Assembly (NCBI RefSeq): GCF_002201515.1 | Contig: NZ_CP021421.1 | Span: 806,001 to 870,000 of the forward strand | Direction: 5' to 3' | From: Muribaculum intestinale | GTDB lineage: Bacteria > Bacteroidota > Bacteroidia > Bacteroidales > Muribaculaceae | Length of the DNA: 64,000 bases | In this document: positions 1 through 8,558 of the stretch, in pieces | Layout of the letters: each line of letters starts with the position of its first letter | How positions within the stretch are numbered: position 1 is the stretch's first letter | The notes under the pieces: model-generated | What the model saw: the letters and a program-made list of their open reading frames with translations, nothing else | The model's database searches: none | What the model was told of the DNA's origin: nothing | Program-made: the position numbers and the translations under genes

Positions 1-302
1 TCGCCGTAGTATGGAACCGTGCCGCCATGGCTGTAGACACCCACGTGTTCCGAGTAAGCGAACGCATAGGCCTGACAACCGGCAGCAAGACTCCCCTCGC
101 CACAGAGAAAGCCCTGTGTGCCAACATTCCCGAAGAAATCATACCCAAAGCCCACCACTGGCTTATACTCCACGGGCGCTATGTATGCAAGGCGCGCCGC
201 CCCGACTGTCTCAACTGCTACCTGACAGGTGTATGCCGCTACTACAACCGCGCTACAGGCAACAGCGCACCAGCTGACAGCAACAAGGACATCAACGATT
301 AA
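1..302 (+). CDS. nth: Endonuclease III, C-terminal part
   Basis: This is the C-terminal part of endonuclease III, the base-excision repair glycosylase/AP lyase that removes oxidised pyrimidines. The frame is open from the window edge (codons in phase from base 3), so the N-terminal half is outside. The visible part carries VDTHVFRV, which holds the family's catalytic aspartate, and the iron-sulphur ligand pattern C-X6-C-X2-C-X5-C (CKARRPDCLNCYLTGVC). A polar tail of about 20 residues follows. The next gene starts 23 bases downstream on the same strand, so the two may be co-transcribed. The family call is firm; the gene is cut only by the window boundary. Confidence 0.95.
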   Translation, partial: AVVWNRAAMAVDTHVFRVSERIGLTTGSKTPLATEKALCANIPEEIIPKAHHWLILHGRYVCKARRPDCLNCYLTGVCRYYNRATGNSAPADSNKDIND

Positions 303-325
303 CGCCAAATAACTTTTCACAGGCA

Positions 326-991
326 ATGGACTACGAGCAGGCATTCCTATTTATCATAGAAGTAATCGGCACGGTAGCGTTTGCCATATCGGGCATACGC
401 ATGGCCGCTGCGAAAAATTTCGACTGGTTCGGAGCCTATACAGTCGGACTTGTCACCGCCATCGGCGGCGGCACCCTGCGCGACATTCTGCTCGACATAC
501 CGGTATTCTGGATGCAGACATGGTGGTACCTCGCAGTCACAGCCATGTCGCTGATAGTGGTAATCGTGTTCCGACGCATACTCGTGCATACACGCGTACT
601 ATTCATATTCGACACCATCGGGCTGGCCCTGTTTGTAGTGATAGGCATACAGAAGACTCTCGACACCGACTATCCCCTATGGGTAGCCATAATAATGGGC
701 ATAATCACAGGAGCCATAGGAGGTGTGATACGCGACATTCTAATTAACAGCGAGCCGCTCCTTTTCAAGAAAGACCTCTATGCCACGGCATGTCTGGCTG
801 GCGGACTCGTATACGGCGCGCTCATCTGCTGCCATGCATCGGTACCCGTGCAAGGCATAGCATGCGCCGCCACAGTCATTGCAATGCGAGTGCTGGCCGT
901 ACAATACGGATGGTCGCTCCCGGTGCTGGGCGATGTCTACTGCACCGACGGCGCCAATCAAAACCAGTCAACAGAAAACAAACGTAAATAG
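326..991 (+). CDS. TRIC/UPF0126 family membrane channel protein
   Basis: This 221-residue inner-membrane protein belongs to the UPF0126 (YicG/YadS) family, whose members are trimeric cation channels related to the eukaryotic TRIC proteins. The family consists of two homologous halves. Both signature motifs are present: GGGTLRD near residue 48 and GGVIRD near residue 134, each in the middle of a hydrophobic segment. About seven hydrophobic helices can be counted. It sits between endonuclease III and a GtrA-like protein with short gaps, probably one transcript. The ion carried cannot be read from the sequence. The family assignment is strong, the physiological role unknown. Confidence 0.9.
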   Translation: MDYEQAFLFIIEVIGTVAFAISGIRMAAAKNFDWFGAYTVGLVTAIGGGTLRDILLDIPVFWMQTWWYLAVTAMSLIVVIVFRRILVHTRVLFIFDTIGLALFVVIGIQKTLDTDYPLWVAIIMGIITGAIGGVIRDILINSEPLLFKKDLYATACLAGGLVYGALICCHASVPVQGIACAATVIAMRVLAVQYGWSLPVLGDVYCTDGANQNQSTENKRK

Positions 992-1026
992 AACTCCCTC
1001 ACGTGGAAACATCACAGGTACAAAGC

Positions 1027-1458
1027 ATGAAACTCCCGATAAGCCGGTCAGCGCTGCAATTCATTAAATACGCCTGCGTCGGTGTGATTAACACCCTGGT
1101 GACATTCGGCGTAATCATATTATGCAAATCAATCCTCGGTCTTAATCCGTGGATTTCAAACGCACTCGGCTACATATGCGGTATCGTCAATTCATTCATC
1201 TGGAACAAGCGATGGGTGTTCAAGACTTCGGGCCACTATGCCCGCGAGGCGATAGCATTCCTTTCGGGAGCACTCATATGCTACGGAATACAACTGCTTG
1301 CCGTATGGCTACTCTTCAACGAGACAAGTCTCAAGGAATGGGAATACTCACTGTTCTCATTTACGCTATCAGGCTACGGAATAGCCACGATATGCGGCAA
1401 CATCGTGTACACGGTGGCCTATTATATTTACAATAAACTCATTACATTCCGGCAGTAG
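1027..1458 (+). CDS. GtrA family membrane protein
   Basis: This small polytopic membrane protein has 143 residues from ATG 1027. The GtrA family has four predicted helices and is linked to moving or modifying lipid-linked sugars for cell-surface polysaccharides. The family hallmarks visible are an N-terminal FIKYACVGVINTLVTFG segment, then SNALGY and NSFIWNKRWVFK around residues 45-65, and a C-terminal NKLITFR. An in-frame GTG at 1003 would add eight polar residues; I prefer ATG 1027 because family members usually begin just before the FxxxG helix. No glycosyltransferase partner is adjacent, so its substrate is unknown. Confidence 0.88.
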   Translation: MKLPISRSALQFIKYACVGVINTLVTFGVIILCKSILGLNPWISNALGYICGIVNSFIWNKRWVFKTSGHYAREAIAFLSGALICYGIQLLAVWLLFNETSLKEWEYSLFSFTLSGYGIATICGNIVYTVAYYIYNKLITFRQ

Positions 1459-1594
1459 CCGGCACAGGCATAAGCACACCCTCACAGCTGGGAAATATTG
1501 CGGTTAACACAGATTAACACCACAGTACAGTTTTTATCCATCTCTGCGTCCCTGCTCTTTCACGGGAAAGAACTAAATTTGTGTGTTCACTTGT

Positions 1595-1602
1595 TATATT
1601 TG
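1595..1602 (+). promoter_or_regulatory. Candidate -7 promoter element for the patatin/GH13 pair
   Basis: TATATTTG matches the Bacteroidetes -7 consensus TAnnTTTG and lies 29 bases before the patatin start. A second match, TAAATTTG, lies at 1574-1581. No clear TTTG -33 element sits at the expected distance from either, so the choice between them is open. Confidence 0.45.
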
Positions 1603-1631
1603 TGATATAATCAGTCTCACAAATAAAACCT

Positions 1632-2432
1632 ATGGTAATGTTTCGACGTCGACCCTACAGAATAGGCCTTGCTCTTAGCGGCGGAGGCGCCCGCGGATTC
1701 GCTCACCTTGGCGCCCTATACGCACTTGAGGAGCTTGGCATCAAACCCGGAATCGTTGCCGGAGTCAGTGCCGGAAGTATTGCGGCGGCTCTCTATGGCA
1801 GCGGCATGAAGCCTATGGAAATCATGCGCAGCTTCATGAAAGCCCGGTTCTGGGACTTCTGTGAGATAGGAGTGCCGAGCGGAGGATTCTTCACTATGAA
1901 AGGCTTTCACGCGTTTATCAAAGAAAATCTGAAAGTAACGCGCCTTGAAGAGTGTCCCTTGCCGACTGTGATATGCGCTACCGACCTCGACAACTGCAAA
2001 CCCGTACAGTGGCGTGCCGGCGAGATTTCCGAGCGCGTGCTCGCATCATGCTCAATGCCGGTGGTGTTCAGACCTGTAACTATCGGAGGCACTCACTATG
2101 TCGACGGTGGCGTGCTCCACAATCTCCCGTCATGGGCTATCCGTAAAGATGTGACCCATCTTATAGGCATAAACGTAAGCCCACAGATAAAGCCAGGACG
2201 ATCGTCGGGCAACATTATCGGTGTTGCCTCGCGTTCATTCCACCTCATGTCAAGAAACAACGCAACGGCCGACATCGAATTGTGCGACACCATCGTATCG
2301 GTCGACTCTATCGCCGACATGGGCGTATTCACCCTCAAAGAAAAGGAACGGATGTTCAAGAGCGGCTATTACGCAACTAAAAAAGCGCTCGCCGACTCCC
2401 CGCTCCTGAAATCGACATTCTCAATTTTATGA
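1632..2432 (+). CDS. Patatin-like phospholipase
   Basis: This is a 266-residue patatin-family serine lipase/acyl hydrolase of the RssA type. The full catalytic apparatus is visible: the oxyanion loop GGGARG near residue 21, the nucleophile elbow GVSAG near residue 46, and the catalytic aspartate in DGG near residue 160. No signal peptide is seen, so it is probably cytoplasmic. A second in-frame ATG lies two codons in (1638). Its last four bases overlap the start of the GH13 amylase gene (ATGA), which implies translational coupling. No functional link between a lipase and an amylase is obvious. Family call strong, substrate unknown. Confidence 0.92.
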   Translation: MVMFRRRPYRIGLALSGGGARGFAHLGALYALEELGIKPGIVAGVSAGSIAAALYGSGMKPMEIMRSFMKARFWDFCEIGVPSGGFFTMKGFHAFIKENLKVTRLEECPLPTVICATDLDNCKPVQWRAGEISERVLASCSMPVVFRPVTIGGTHYVDGGVLHNLPSWAIRKDVTHLIGINVSPQIKPGRSSGNIIGVASRSFHLMSRNNATADIELCDTIVSVDSIADMGVFTLKEKERMFKSGYYATKKALADSPLLKSTFSIL

Positions 2433-4141
2433 CCAGCGAAAAACCGATTATTTATCAGCTTCTCCCCCGACTGTTTGCCAACCCGTGCGACCACTGTGTG
2501 CCCAACGGCACTATACAGCAGAACGGTTCAGGCAAAATGAACGATATCACAAAAAAAGCCCTCAAAAGCATAAAAGGGCTCGGTGTGACCCACATCTGGT
2601 ATACCGGAGTAATCGAGCACTCCAACCAGACCGATTACAGCCGCTACGGCATACACCGCGACAATCCCCATGTAGTGAAAGGACGCGCAGGCTCGCCCTA
2701 TGCGATAAAAGACTACTACGACATCGACCCCGACATCGCTGTAAACGTCAACAAGCGCATCGAGGAGTTCCAGGCCCTTGTCGACCGCACTCACGACGCA
2801 GGCATGAAGGTGATAATCGACTTTGTCCCCAACCACGTATCGCGCCAGTATATCTCCGACGCCAAACCCGCAGGAATCAAGGACTTCGGAGTAGGCGACG
2901 ACCGCAACCGATTCTTCTCTCGCGACAACAGCTTCTACTATATACCTCACCAGCTCTTCGCACCATCAATCAATCTCGGCTCGGGAGATGACGCATATGT
3001 CGAATTCCCGGCCAAGGCCTCGGGCAACGACTGCTTCACGGCATTTCCGTCGCAATACGACTGGTACGAGACTGTAAAACTCAACTACGGTGTCGACTAC
3101 GGCGACCACACCAACCATTTCTACCCGATACCGCGCACATGGCACGACATGCACTCCATACTGCGCTACTGGTGCGACATGGGAGTTGACGGTTTCCGAT
3201 GCGACATGGCCCACATGGTGCCCCTTGAATTCTGGCAGTGGGTAATACCCAACATACGCGAACGCTATCCCCATGTAGTGTTCATCGCCGAGATATACGA
3301 CGTGGCGCTCTACCGCGACTTCATAAAATATGGCGGATTCAATTATCTCTACGACAAGGTAAACCTCTACGACACTCTCCGAGGCATACAATGCCACAAC
3401 GTGTCGGCCGCACAGCTTACCCACTGCTGGCAGACCGTGGAAGGCATCGGTGGCAACATGCTCAATTTCCTCGAAAACCACGACGAACAGAGATTCGGCT
3501 CACAACAGTATGCCGGCGACCCTTCACTCGTGATACCATCGCTGGTCGTAAGCTCATTCATCTCTACCGGCCCTATGATGATATATGCCGGACAGGAAAT
3601 CGGAGAGCAGGCGAAAGACGCCGAGGGTTTCAGCGGAAACGACGGCCGAACCACCATATTCGACTACTGGAGCATCCCCACCATACGCCGATGGATGAAC
3701 TCGGGCAACTGGGACTCCGAACTCCTGACTTCGCAAGAGCAATGGCTACGCGACAAATACCGCACGGTACTTACCATCTGCAACCAGGAGAAAGCCATAT
3801 CGCGCGGACGATTCTTCGACCTTATGTATGTCAACTATGAGAACCGTACGCTCAACCCCCACCGCCAGTACACATTCCTGCGTAGCTGCGACGACGAAAC
3901 CCTGCTGATTGCCGTCAACTTCGACTCCAATCCCTGCAATCTGAAAATCAACATACCGCTACACGCCTTCGAGACTCTCGGAATACCACAGGGCGACTGC
4001 GTTGCCGTAGACCTCCTGTCCCACGACATGATGCGCAAACACCTGTCGCCCGACCTGCCGTTTGAGACTGAAATAGGTCCGTACGACGCAGTAGTATGGA
4101 AGATTAAGCACAAGAACGTGCTGCAACGTTACAAAAAGTAG
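2429..4141 (+). CDS. GH13 alpha-amylase family glycoside hydrolase
   Basis: This 570-residue enzyme of the GH13 alpha-amylase superfamily is expected to act on alpha-glucans. The conserved regions appear in order: DFVPNH (region I, near residue 130), GFRCDMA with the catalytic nucleophile aspartate (near 258), IAEIYD with the acid/base glutamate (near 288), and ENHDEQ with the third acidic residue (near 351). A C-terminal beta-sandwich-like domain follows from about 470. There is no signal peptide, so it probably works on intracellular glycogen or maltodextrin. It starts inside the patatin stop codon (4-base overlap). The exact GH13 subfamily cannot be fixed by eye. Confidence 0.93.
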   Translation: MTSEKPIIYQLLPRLFANPCDHCVPNGTIQQNGSGKMNDITKKALKSIKGLGVTHIWYTGVIEHSNQTDYSRYGIHRDNPHVVKGRAGSPYAIKDYYDIDPDIAVNVNKRIEEFQALVDRTHDAGMKVIIDFVPNHVSRQYISDAKPAGIKDFGVGDDRNRFFSRDNSFYYIPHQLFAPSINLGSGDDAYVEFPAKASGNDCFTAFPSQYDWYETVKLNYGVDYGDHTNHFYPIPRTWHDMHSILRYWCDMGVDGFRCDMAHMVPLEFWQWVIPNIRERYPHVVFIAEIYDVALYRDFIKYGGFNYLYDKVNLYDTLRGIQCHNVSAAQLTHCWQTVEGIGGNMLNFLENHDEQRFGSQQYAGDPSLVIPSLVVSSFISTGPMMIYAGQEIGEQAKDAEGFSGNDGRTTIFDYWSIPTIRRWMNSGNWDSELLTSQEQWLRDKYRTVLTICNQEKAISRGRFFDLMYVNYENRTLNPHRQYTFLRSCDDETLLIAVNFDSNPCNLKINIPLHAFETLGIPQGDCVAVDLLSHDMMRKHLSPDLPFETEIGPYDAVVWKIKHKNVLQRYKK

Positions 4142-4174
4142 GCGCTCTTGTGGCGATTATCCAGCAAAAAGCGA

Positions 4175-4182
4175 TAACTTTG
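4175..4182 (+). promoter_or_regulatory. Candidate -7 promoter element for prs
   Basis: TAACTTTG is an exact match to TAnnTTTG, 45 bases before the prs start. A TTG at 4148-4150 could be the -33 element but is spaced 24 bases away, slightly long. Confidence 0.55.
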
Positions 4183-4227
4183 CACCATCAAATCTGGAAT
4201 TTCTGAACTTAAATACAATTTCTTGTA

Positions 4228-5160
4228 ATGTTACCCCCTTTTAAGATTTTTGCCGGCACCAAGTCGCAGTACATGGCCAAGGAGATATGCAAAGACCTTG
4301 GTGTTGAACTCGGTAAAATGAATATCCAGCATTTCGCCGACGGCGAGTTCGAGGTATCGTTTGAAGAATCAATCCGTGGCTGCGAGGTATATCTCGTGCA
4401 GTCCACATTCCCCAACAGCGACAACCTCATGGAGCTGCTTCTCATGATTGACGCAGCCAAACGCGCCTCGGCAGCCTCGATTATCGCCGTGATGCCCTAC
4501 TTCGGCTGGGCCCGTCAGGACCGCAAGGACAAACCTCGTGTGTCAATCGCGTCAAAGCTGGTGGCCGACCTGCTTAGTGCAGCCGGTGTAAACCGCGTCA
4601 TCTGTATGGACCTGCATGCCGACCAGATTCAGGGTTTCTTCAACGTACCGGTCGACCACCTGTACGCATCTTCGGTATTCATCCCCTATATCGAATCGCT
4701 ACATCTGCCCGACATGGTTATCGCCACTCCCGACGTAGGCGGCGCAAAGCGTGCCAACAACTACGCCAAATATTTTAATGTGCCCCTGGTGCTCTGCCAC
4801 AAGCAGCGCGCAAAAGCCAACGTAGTGGCTTCGATGACAGTAATCGGCGACGTAAAAGACAAAAATGTAATCCTCATCGACGACATGGTCGACACTGCCG
4901 GCACCATCACCAAGGCCGCCGACCTGATGATGAGCGAAGGCGCCAAGAGCGTACGCGCTCTCTGCTCCCACGCCATCATGAGCGACCCCGCAAGCCAGCG
5001 TGTGCAGGACTGCGGCATAACCGAGATGATGTTTACCAACTCAATACCCTACACAGGCAGCTGCACAAAGTGCACCATCCTGTCTGTAGCACATCTATTC
5101 GCCGACACAATACGCCGTGTCCACGAAAACCAGTCCATATCCTCGCAGTACCTCATCTAA
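4228..5160 (+). CDS. prs: Ribose-phosphate pyrophosphokinase
   Basis: PRPP synthetase transfers the pyrophosphoryl group of ATP to ribose 5-phosphate and supplies nucleotide, histidine and tryptophan synthesis. At 310 residues it has the normal class I length. Visible landmarks are FADGE near residue 37, the ATP-loop motif YFGWARQDRK near 91, DLHADQIQGFF near 129, and the PRPP-binding loop ILIDDMVDTAGT near 215. It appears monocistronic: its own -7 element lies upstream, and a long perfect hairpin follows 17 bases after the stop and separates it from the convergent secreted esterase gene. High confidence. Confidence 0.98.
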   Translation: MLPPFKIFAGTKSQYMAKEICKDLGVELGKMNIQHFADGEFEVSFEESIRGCEVYLVQSTFPNSDNLMELLLMIDAAKRASAASIIAVMPYFGWARQDRKDKPRVSIASKLVADLLSAAGVNRVICMDLHADQIQGFFNVPVDHLYASSVFIPYIESLHLPDMVIATPDVGGAKRANNYAKYFNVPLVLCHKQRAKANVVASMTVIGDVKDKNVILIDDMVDTAGTITKAADLMMSEGAKSVRALCSHAIMSDPASQRVQDCGITEMMFTNSIPYTGSCTKCTILSVAHLFADTIRRVHENQSISSQYLI

Positions 5161-5177
5161 AGGATACAATCATAACA

Positions 5178-5237
5178 TCTTTATACAAGAGAGACGCATG
5201 CCCCGATGTCGGGGCATGCGTCTCTCTTGTATAAAGA
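5178..5237. terminator. Bidirectional terminator, 29-bp perfect hairpin
   Basis: The arms 5178-5206 and 5209-5237 are perfect reverse complements (29 pairs, central TG). The hairpin lies exactly between the convergent ends of prs and the 1065-residue secreted protein. Neither side has a long T-run, though the arm ends are AT-rich. Termination in both directions is the natural reading. Confidence 0.85.
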
Positions 5238-5239
5238 AA

Positions 5240-8200
5240 TCAGATATGAAACACGACCGTACGTGCCGTCGATGAAGAGGCTACGCGGAGCACGCGCAAA
5301 CCACGCCCAATCTGCGAGGCTCTCAGAGCGACATCGCTTTCCATCATCGGCCGGGAGATAAGACGATGGCCGTCGACGGTGTAAACCTCAAGGGTGACAC
5401 CGGCTCCATATATTTCCGACGACACACTGAGGTAGTCGCCGTCAAGACGCAGAGCGAGCCTGGAATCCTCGGCCGTGACGAGCTGCAGACCGGTAGTGTA
5501 CCCCTCGATAAGCTCTACAGAGCCTATGCAGTTGAGCTTGCGCTCATTGCCGAATCGGTCGGTTGTCACTCCATATTTATCAGCAAGGAGGCTGTCGTCG
5601 CCCATACCCACACCATTCGACCCGGTAGTGGCGAATATGTGGGCACCCTCCTCGTTGCGAGGCAGCAGACCTGCATGGTTGGCCACGCCCTGCGACATGC
5701 TGTAGGGCGAGATATTAAACTTTGAGGCATCGTCAATCACAGGCACACCGCGCTCCTGACCGGCAGTATTGTCCTGGCGCAGGGCATAAAATCTGCCCAA
5801 TACCGAGTGGCTGATATTGATGTTTGCCGACTTGGCTTCGGTGTATTCACCGGCATGGAGGTCGGAGTATTCCTTGTTGCCGCCTGTGGTATTGCCTTCG
5901 AGAATTGTGTTGACGATATTGATCTTAAGATTTGATTCCCAAAGGAATATTGTACTGTGGAATGTGTTGCCGTTGGTATGGTTGCCGGTGATGGTACAAT
6001 TATAGATATTCAACGTCTGTGTGGGTGACACGTTATTGTCGTTCTGTACCCACGCCACTGAGCCGCAGGCATTGTTGGTATTGCCTGATATGGTGCAATT
6101 GATGAAATTATACTCGAAATCGCGCTGTCCGCAGTTCTCTGCCACGAGCACTCCCCCATGGTCTTTCGGAGCCTTGTTGTCGAGGATATCCGAGTTTCTG
6201 ACTGTAAAATGCTGGCCGGCGATATTGGTCCATCCGAGCTGGAACACTCCGCACTGGTTGGACGACTCGTTGCGAGTGAACACACAGCCGTCTATGTCTA
6301 CATTCGTGCCCCATATCGACATGGCGCCCCCGCGCGAGTTGTTGTTGCTCTCCTTTTCATTCTTGATTGACTTGTTGGCATCGAACACCGATTTATCGAC
6401 AGTCACCTGCTTGCTTAGATAAGTGTATATGGCTCCACCGAGAAAAGCCATGTTATTCTCGAAACAGCAGCCGTCGATTACTACGTCGCCACAGTTGCGG
6501 AGACTGAACACACCGCCATTCTCATTGGCCATACGCGATGTGGAATTGTCGATAAAATAGCAGTTTTCCACATAGAGATTGCCGCCGTTCATGCTCAGCA
6601 CGCCGCCGGCGCCATTGGTAAAGAAGTTGGTGAATGTGATATTACGTAGGGATATGTCGACACGCTCGGTCTCGGCCAGGCGCGTAGCGCCCGTGCCGTC
6701 GATACACGCTCCATTTCCCGCACCCTCTATGGCAAGCGCCGTGTACCCCTCAAGATTGAGTTCGTCGGCAATCTCCACATTACCGCTGACAATCACCTTG
6801 GCTCCGTCCCATCTCACCGAGGCCATAGCCTTGGTGAGCGAAGCAAAAGGGGCTGTGACAGAACCGTCATTGCCGTCAGAGCCATTCACGGCATCGACAT
6901 AAGCCACATCGAGAGTGCCGGGCTCACGCTCTTCGACAGGCACCGGGCGGTTGTCGTCGTCGAGTATTATCAGTTCGTCGACTTTTTTCTCAAGAGTATA
7001 ATAGAATGCCACACCAAAGTTGTACAGTGGATAAGGCTTTCCGTAAATCACATTTCCGTCGGCATCCCTGGGCTCATAGTCCGGCCGCAGACGTGTCTCG
7101 GCCTCATTACGGGAATAAACATATGTACCGTCGGCATTTTTAGCGTCAAGGTCGATGTATGTGAGCATACTTTTATAGGGGTCGCTGTCACGGAGATTTC
7201 CGTGCCCCTGCAGATGGTTGAGGCCTTCAGGCTGATTCTTTATGCGCGACTGCGGGTCGGCATAGGTTACAACAACTTTTCCGGTAAGAGGTTGGTCAAA
7301 TGTCATCACCACATCATCTCCCTCGATAGCGATGCTGCTGATATTCTGTCGGGCCGAGCCGCCATAACCGTTGTGGTATACATTGAAGCCGTAATTGGCG
7401 ATTTCAGGAAGGAGATCGGTGTCGAACACCATCGGACCTACGGGCACATAGTATTTCACACGGATGGTCTTCCCGCCATTCTCGCGGGTAATCTTCTTGG
7501 GCTGGAGAGGTATGACACGCTCGCCGAGCACCCGGCTTTTATAGTAGGCCTTGGCAAGCATCTCGCCGAACCACCGGTAGCCGTTGGCGTCGAGATGTCC
7601 GCCCCTGTCGGTATAAGGATATGGAGAGCCGGCCATCACCACATCGTCATTTTCATTTGCGGCCTCAAGCTGCGCCATGCCGATTGCCACCTTGTCGCGC
7701 ACATACTGCGCCCCGACCTGATATGTAATCCATACGGGAGCCTGCTCCTGACCGTAGGCAGCCTTTATGTCCTGCTGCATATTCTCCTTCAGTTTCAACA
7801 TCAGGGCCTTGTAGGTCTTCTTGTCAGTACAGTTGTCCTCGCCTGCATTGAGGCCGCAGTGTCCGTTCTTTACGTCGTAGTTAAACTCGCCCTGCATCCA
7901 GAATACAGCCGGACACGTAATAGCGTCGTACCCGGCCTTCCCGGCCTCCTCCACGGCATGAGACAGCGACTCCCGGAAATGCCGGTAATTGTCGCGCTGT
8001 GTGCACTCCTTCGACAGTTCCTCGACAGCGGCACCGCTCACACCGACCGATGTGGCCAGTATGTCCTGCCCTTTGAGGAATGAAAGCTGCATATGGTTGA
8101 CCGCTCCAAGCAGAGGACACTCGGCTATGGCGCCCCCGTTGCGGCTGTTGTTGTCAAACTCTTTGAAAGCATGGCTCATGGTGCCGACCAGCGGATTTAT

Positions 8201-8437
8201 CGCCCATGAGTGGTTGCCGTCATACCCGTGACTGTATCCTGTACCGCCGTTAATCCATATCTCCGCACCCATCATGTAGTTGCCGGGGACGTTTTCGGTA
8301 GATACAACGGGCCATGACTGATGACCCGTAGAGAGACTTTGTCCGTTGATGATAAACTGCTGTATGTCCTTGGCCGAAGATACCGAAGGCACCGACAGCA
8401 CGGCACCCGCAAGGATGCCATAGAAAAATCGTTTCAT
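5240..8437 (-). CDS. Secreted SGNH-type esterase with beta-helix domain and sorting tail
   Basis: This is a 1065-residue exported protein. Residues 1-22 form a signal peptide ending SVSSA. The next ~290 residues look like a DUF303/CE6-type SGNH carbohydrate esterase: INGQS (nucleophile serine) near residue 33, FWMQGE near 180, and GGHLDANGY with the probable catalytic Asp/His pair near 280. A linker region follows, then about 350 residues of repeated short strands (many VxVENCxF/ITNCTITGN-type turns) typical of a right-handed parallel beta-helix. The last ~70 residues (EVYTVDGHRL and onward) resemble a Por/type IX sorting domain. A role in deacetylating a polysaccharide is likely; the substrate is unknown. 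The fusion of both modules is notable. Confidence 0.8.
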   Translation of the reverse strand: MKRFFYGILAGAVLSVPSVSSAKDIQQFIINGQSLSTGHQSWPVVSTENVPGNYMMGAEIWINGGTGYSHGYDGNHSWAINPLVGTMSHAFKEFDNNSRNGGAIAECPLLGAVNHMQLSFLKGQDILATSVGVSGAAVEELSKECTQRDNYRHFRESLSHAVEEAGKAGYDAITCPAVFWMQGEFNYDVKNGHCGLNAGEDNCTDKKTYKALMLKLKENMQQDIKAAYGQEQAPVWITYQVGAQYVRDKVAIGMAQLEAANENDDVVMAGSPYPYTDRGGHLDANGYRWFGEMLAKAYYKSRVLGERVIPLQPKKITRENGGKTIRVKYYVPVGPMVFDTDLLPEIANYGFNVYHNGYGGSARQNISSIAIEGDDVVMTFDQPLTGKVVVTYADPQSRIKNQPEGLNHLQGHGNLRDSDPYKSMLTYIDLDAKNADGTYVYSRNEAETRLRPDYEPRDADGNVIYGKPYPLYNFGVAFYYTLEKKVDELIILDDDNRPVPVEEREPGTLDVAYVDAVNGSDGNDGSVTAPFASLTKAMASVRWDGAKVIVSGNVEIADELNLEGYTALAIEGAGNGACIDGTGATRLAETERVDISLRNITFTNFFTNGAGGVLSMNGGNLYVENCYFIDNSTSRMANENGGVFSLRNCGDVVIDGCCFENNMAFLGGAIYTYLSKQVTVDKSVFDANKSIKNEKESNNNSRGGAMSIWGTNVDIDGCVFTRNESSNQCGVFQLGWTNIAGQHFTVRNSDILDNKAPKDHGGVLVAENCGQRDFEYNFINCTISGNTNNACGSVAWVQNDNNVSPTQTLNIYNCTITGNHTNGNTFHSTIFLWESNLKINIVNTILEGNTTGGNKEYSDLHAGEYTEAKSANINISHSVLGRFYALRQDNTAGQERGVPVIDDASKFNISPYSMSQGVANHAGLLPRNEEGAHIFATTGSNGVGMGDDSLLADKYGVTTDRFGNERKLNCIGSVELIEGYTTGLQLVTAEDSRLALRLDGDYLSVSSEIYGAGVTLEVYTVDGHRLISRPMMESDVALRASQIGRGLRVLRVASSSTARTVVFHI

Positions 8438-8478
8438 AACCTTGTCGTGCTATGGTTGTTAGATTAGTAGATTCGCCA

Positions 8479-8486
8479 CAAATTTA
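8479..8486 (-). promoter_or_regulatory. Candidate -7 element for the secreted esterase gene
   Basis: Read on the minus strand this is TAAATTTG, an exact TAnnTTTG match 42 bases before the ATG at 8437. I see no TTTG at the usual -33 distance, so activation by a regulator is possible. Confidence 0.45.
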
Positions 8487-8558
8487 CATGCACGCGATTA
8501 ATTTCCACTTAATCCTCACATACACGACAATTAAATTCGCCCGGCCAAGGCAAAAAAG

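Noticed and set aside
8509..8558. A CRVC motif in another frame just after the ThiF-like stop, suggesting a frameshift had removed the C-terminal zinc knuckle
   Set aside because: The motif lies too far from the FRTIK end, and the first zinc knuckle is also replaced by non-cysteine residues, so a zinc-free protein explains the data better than one frameshift.
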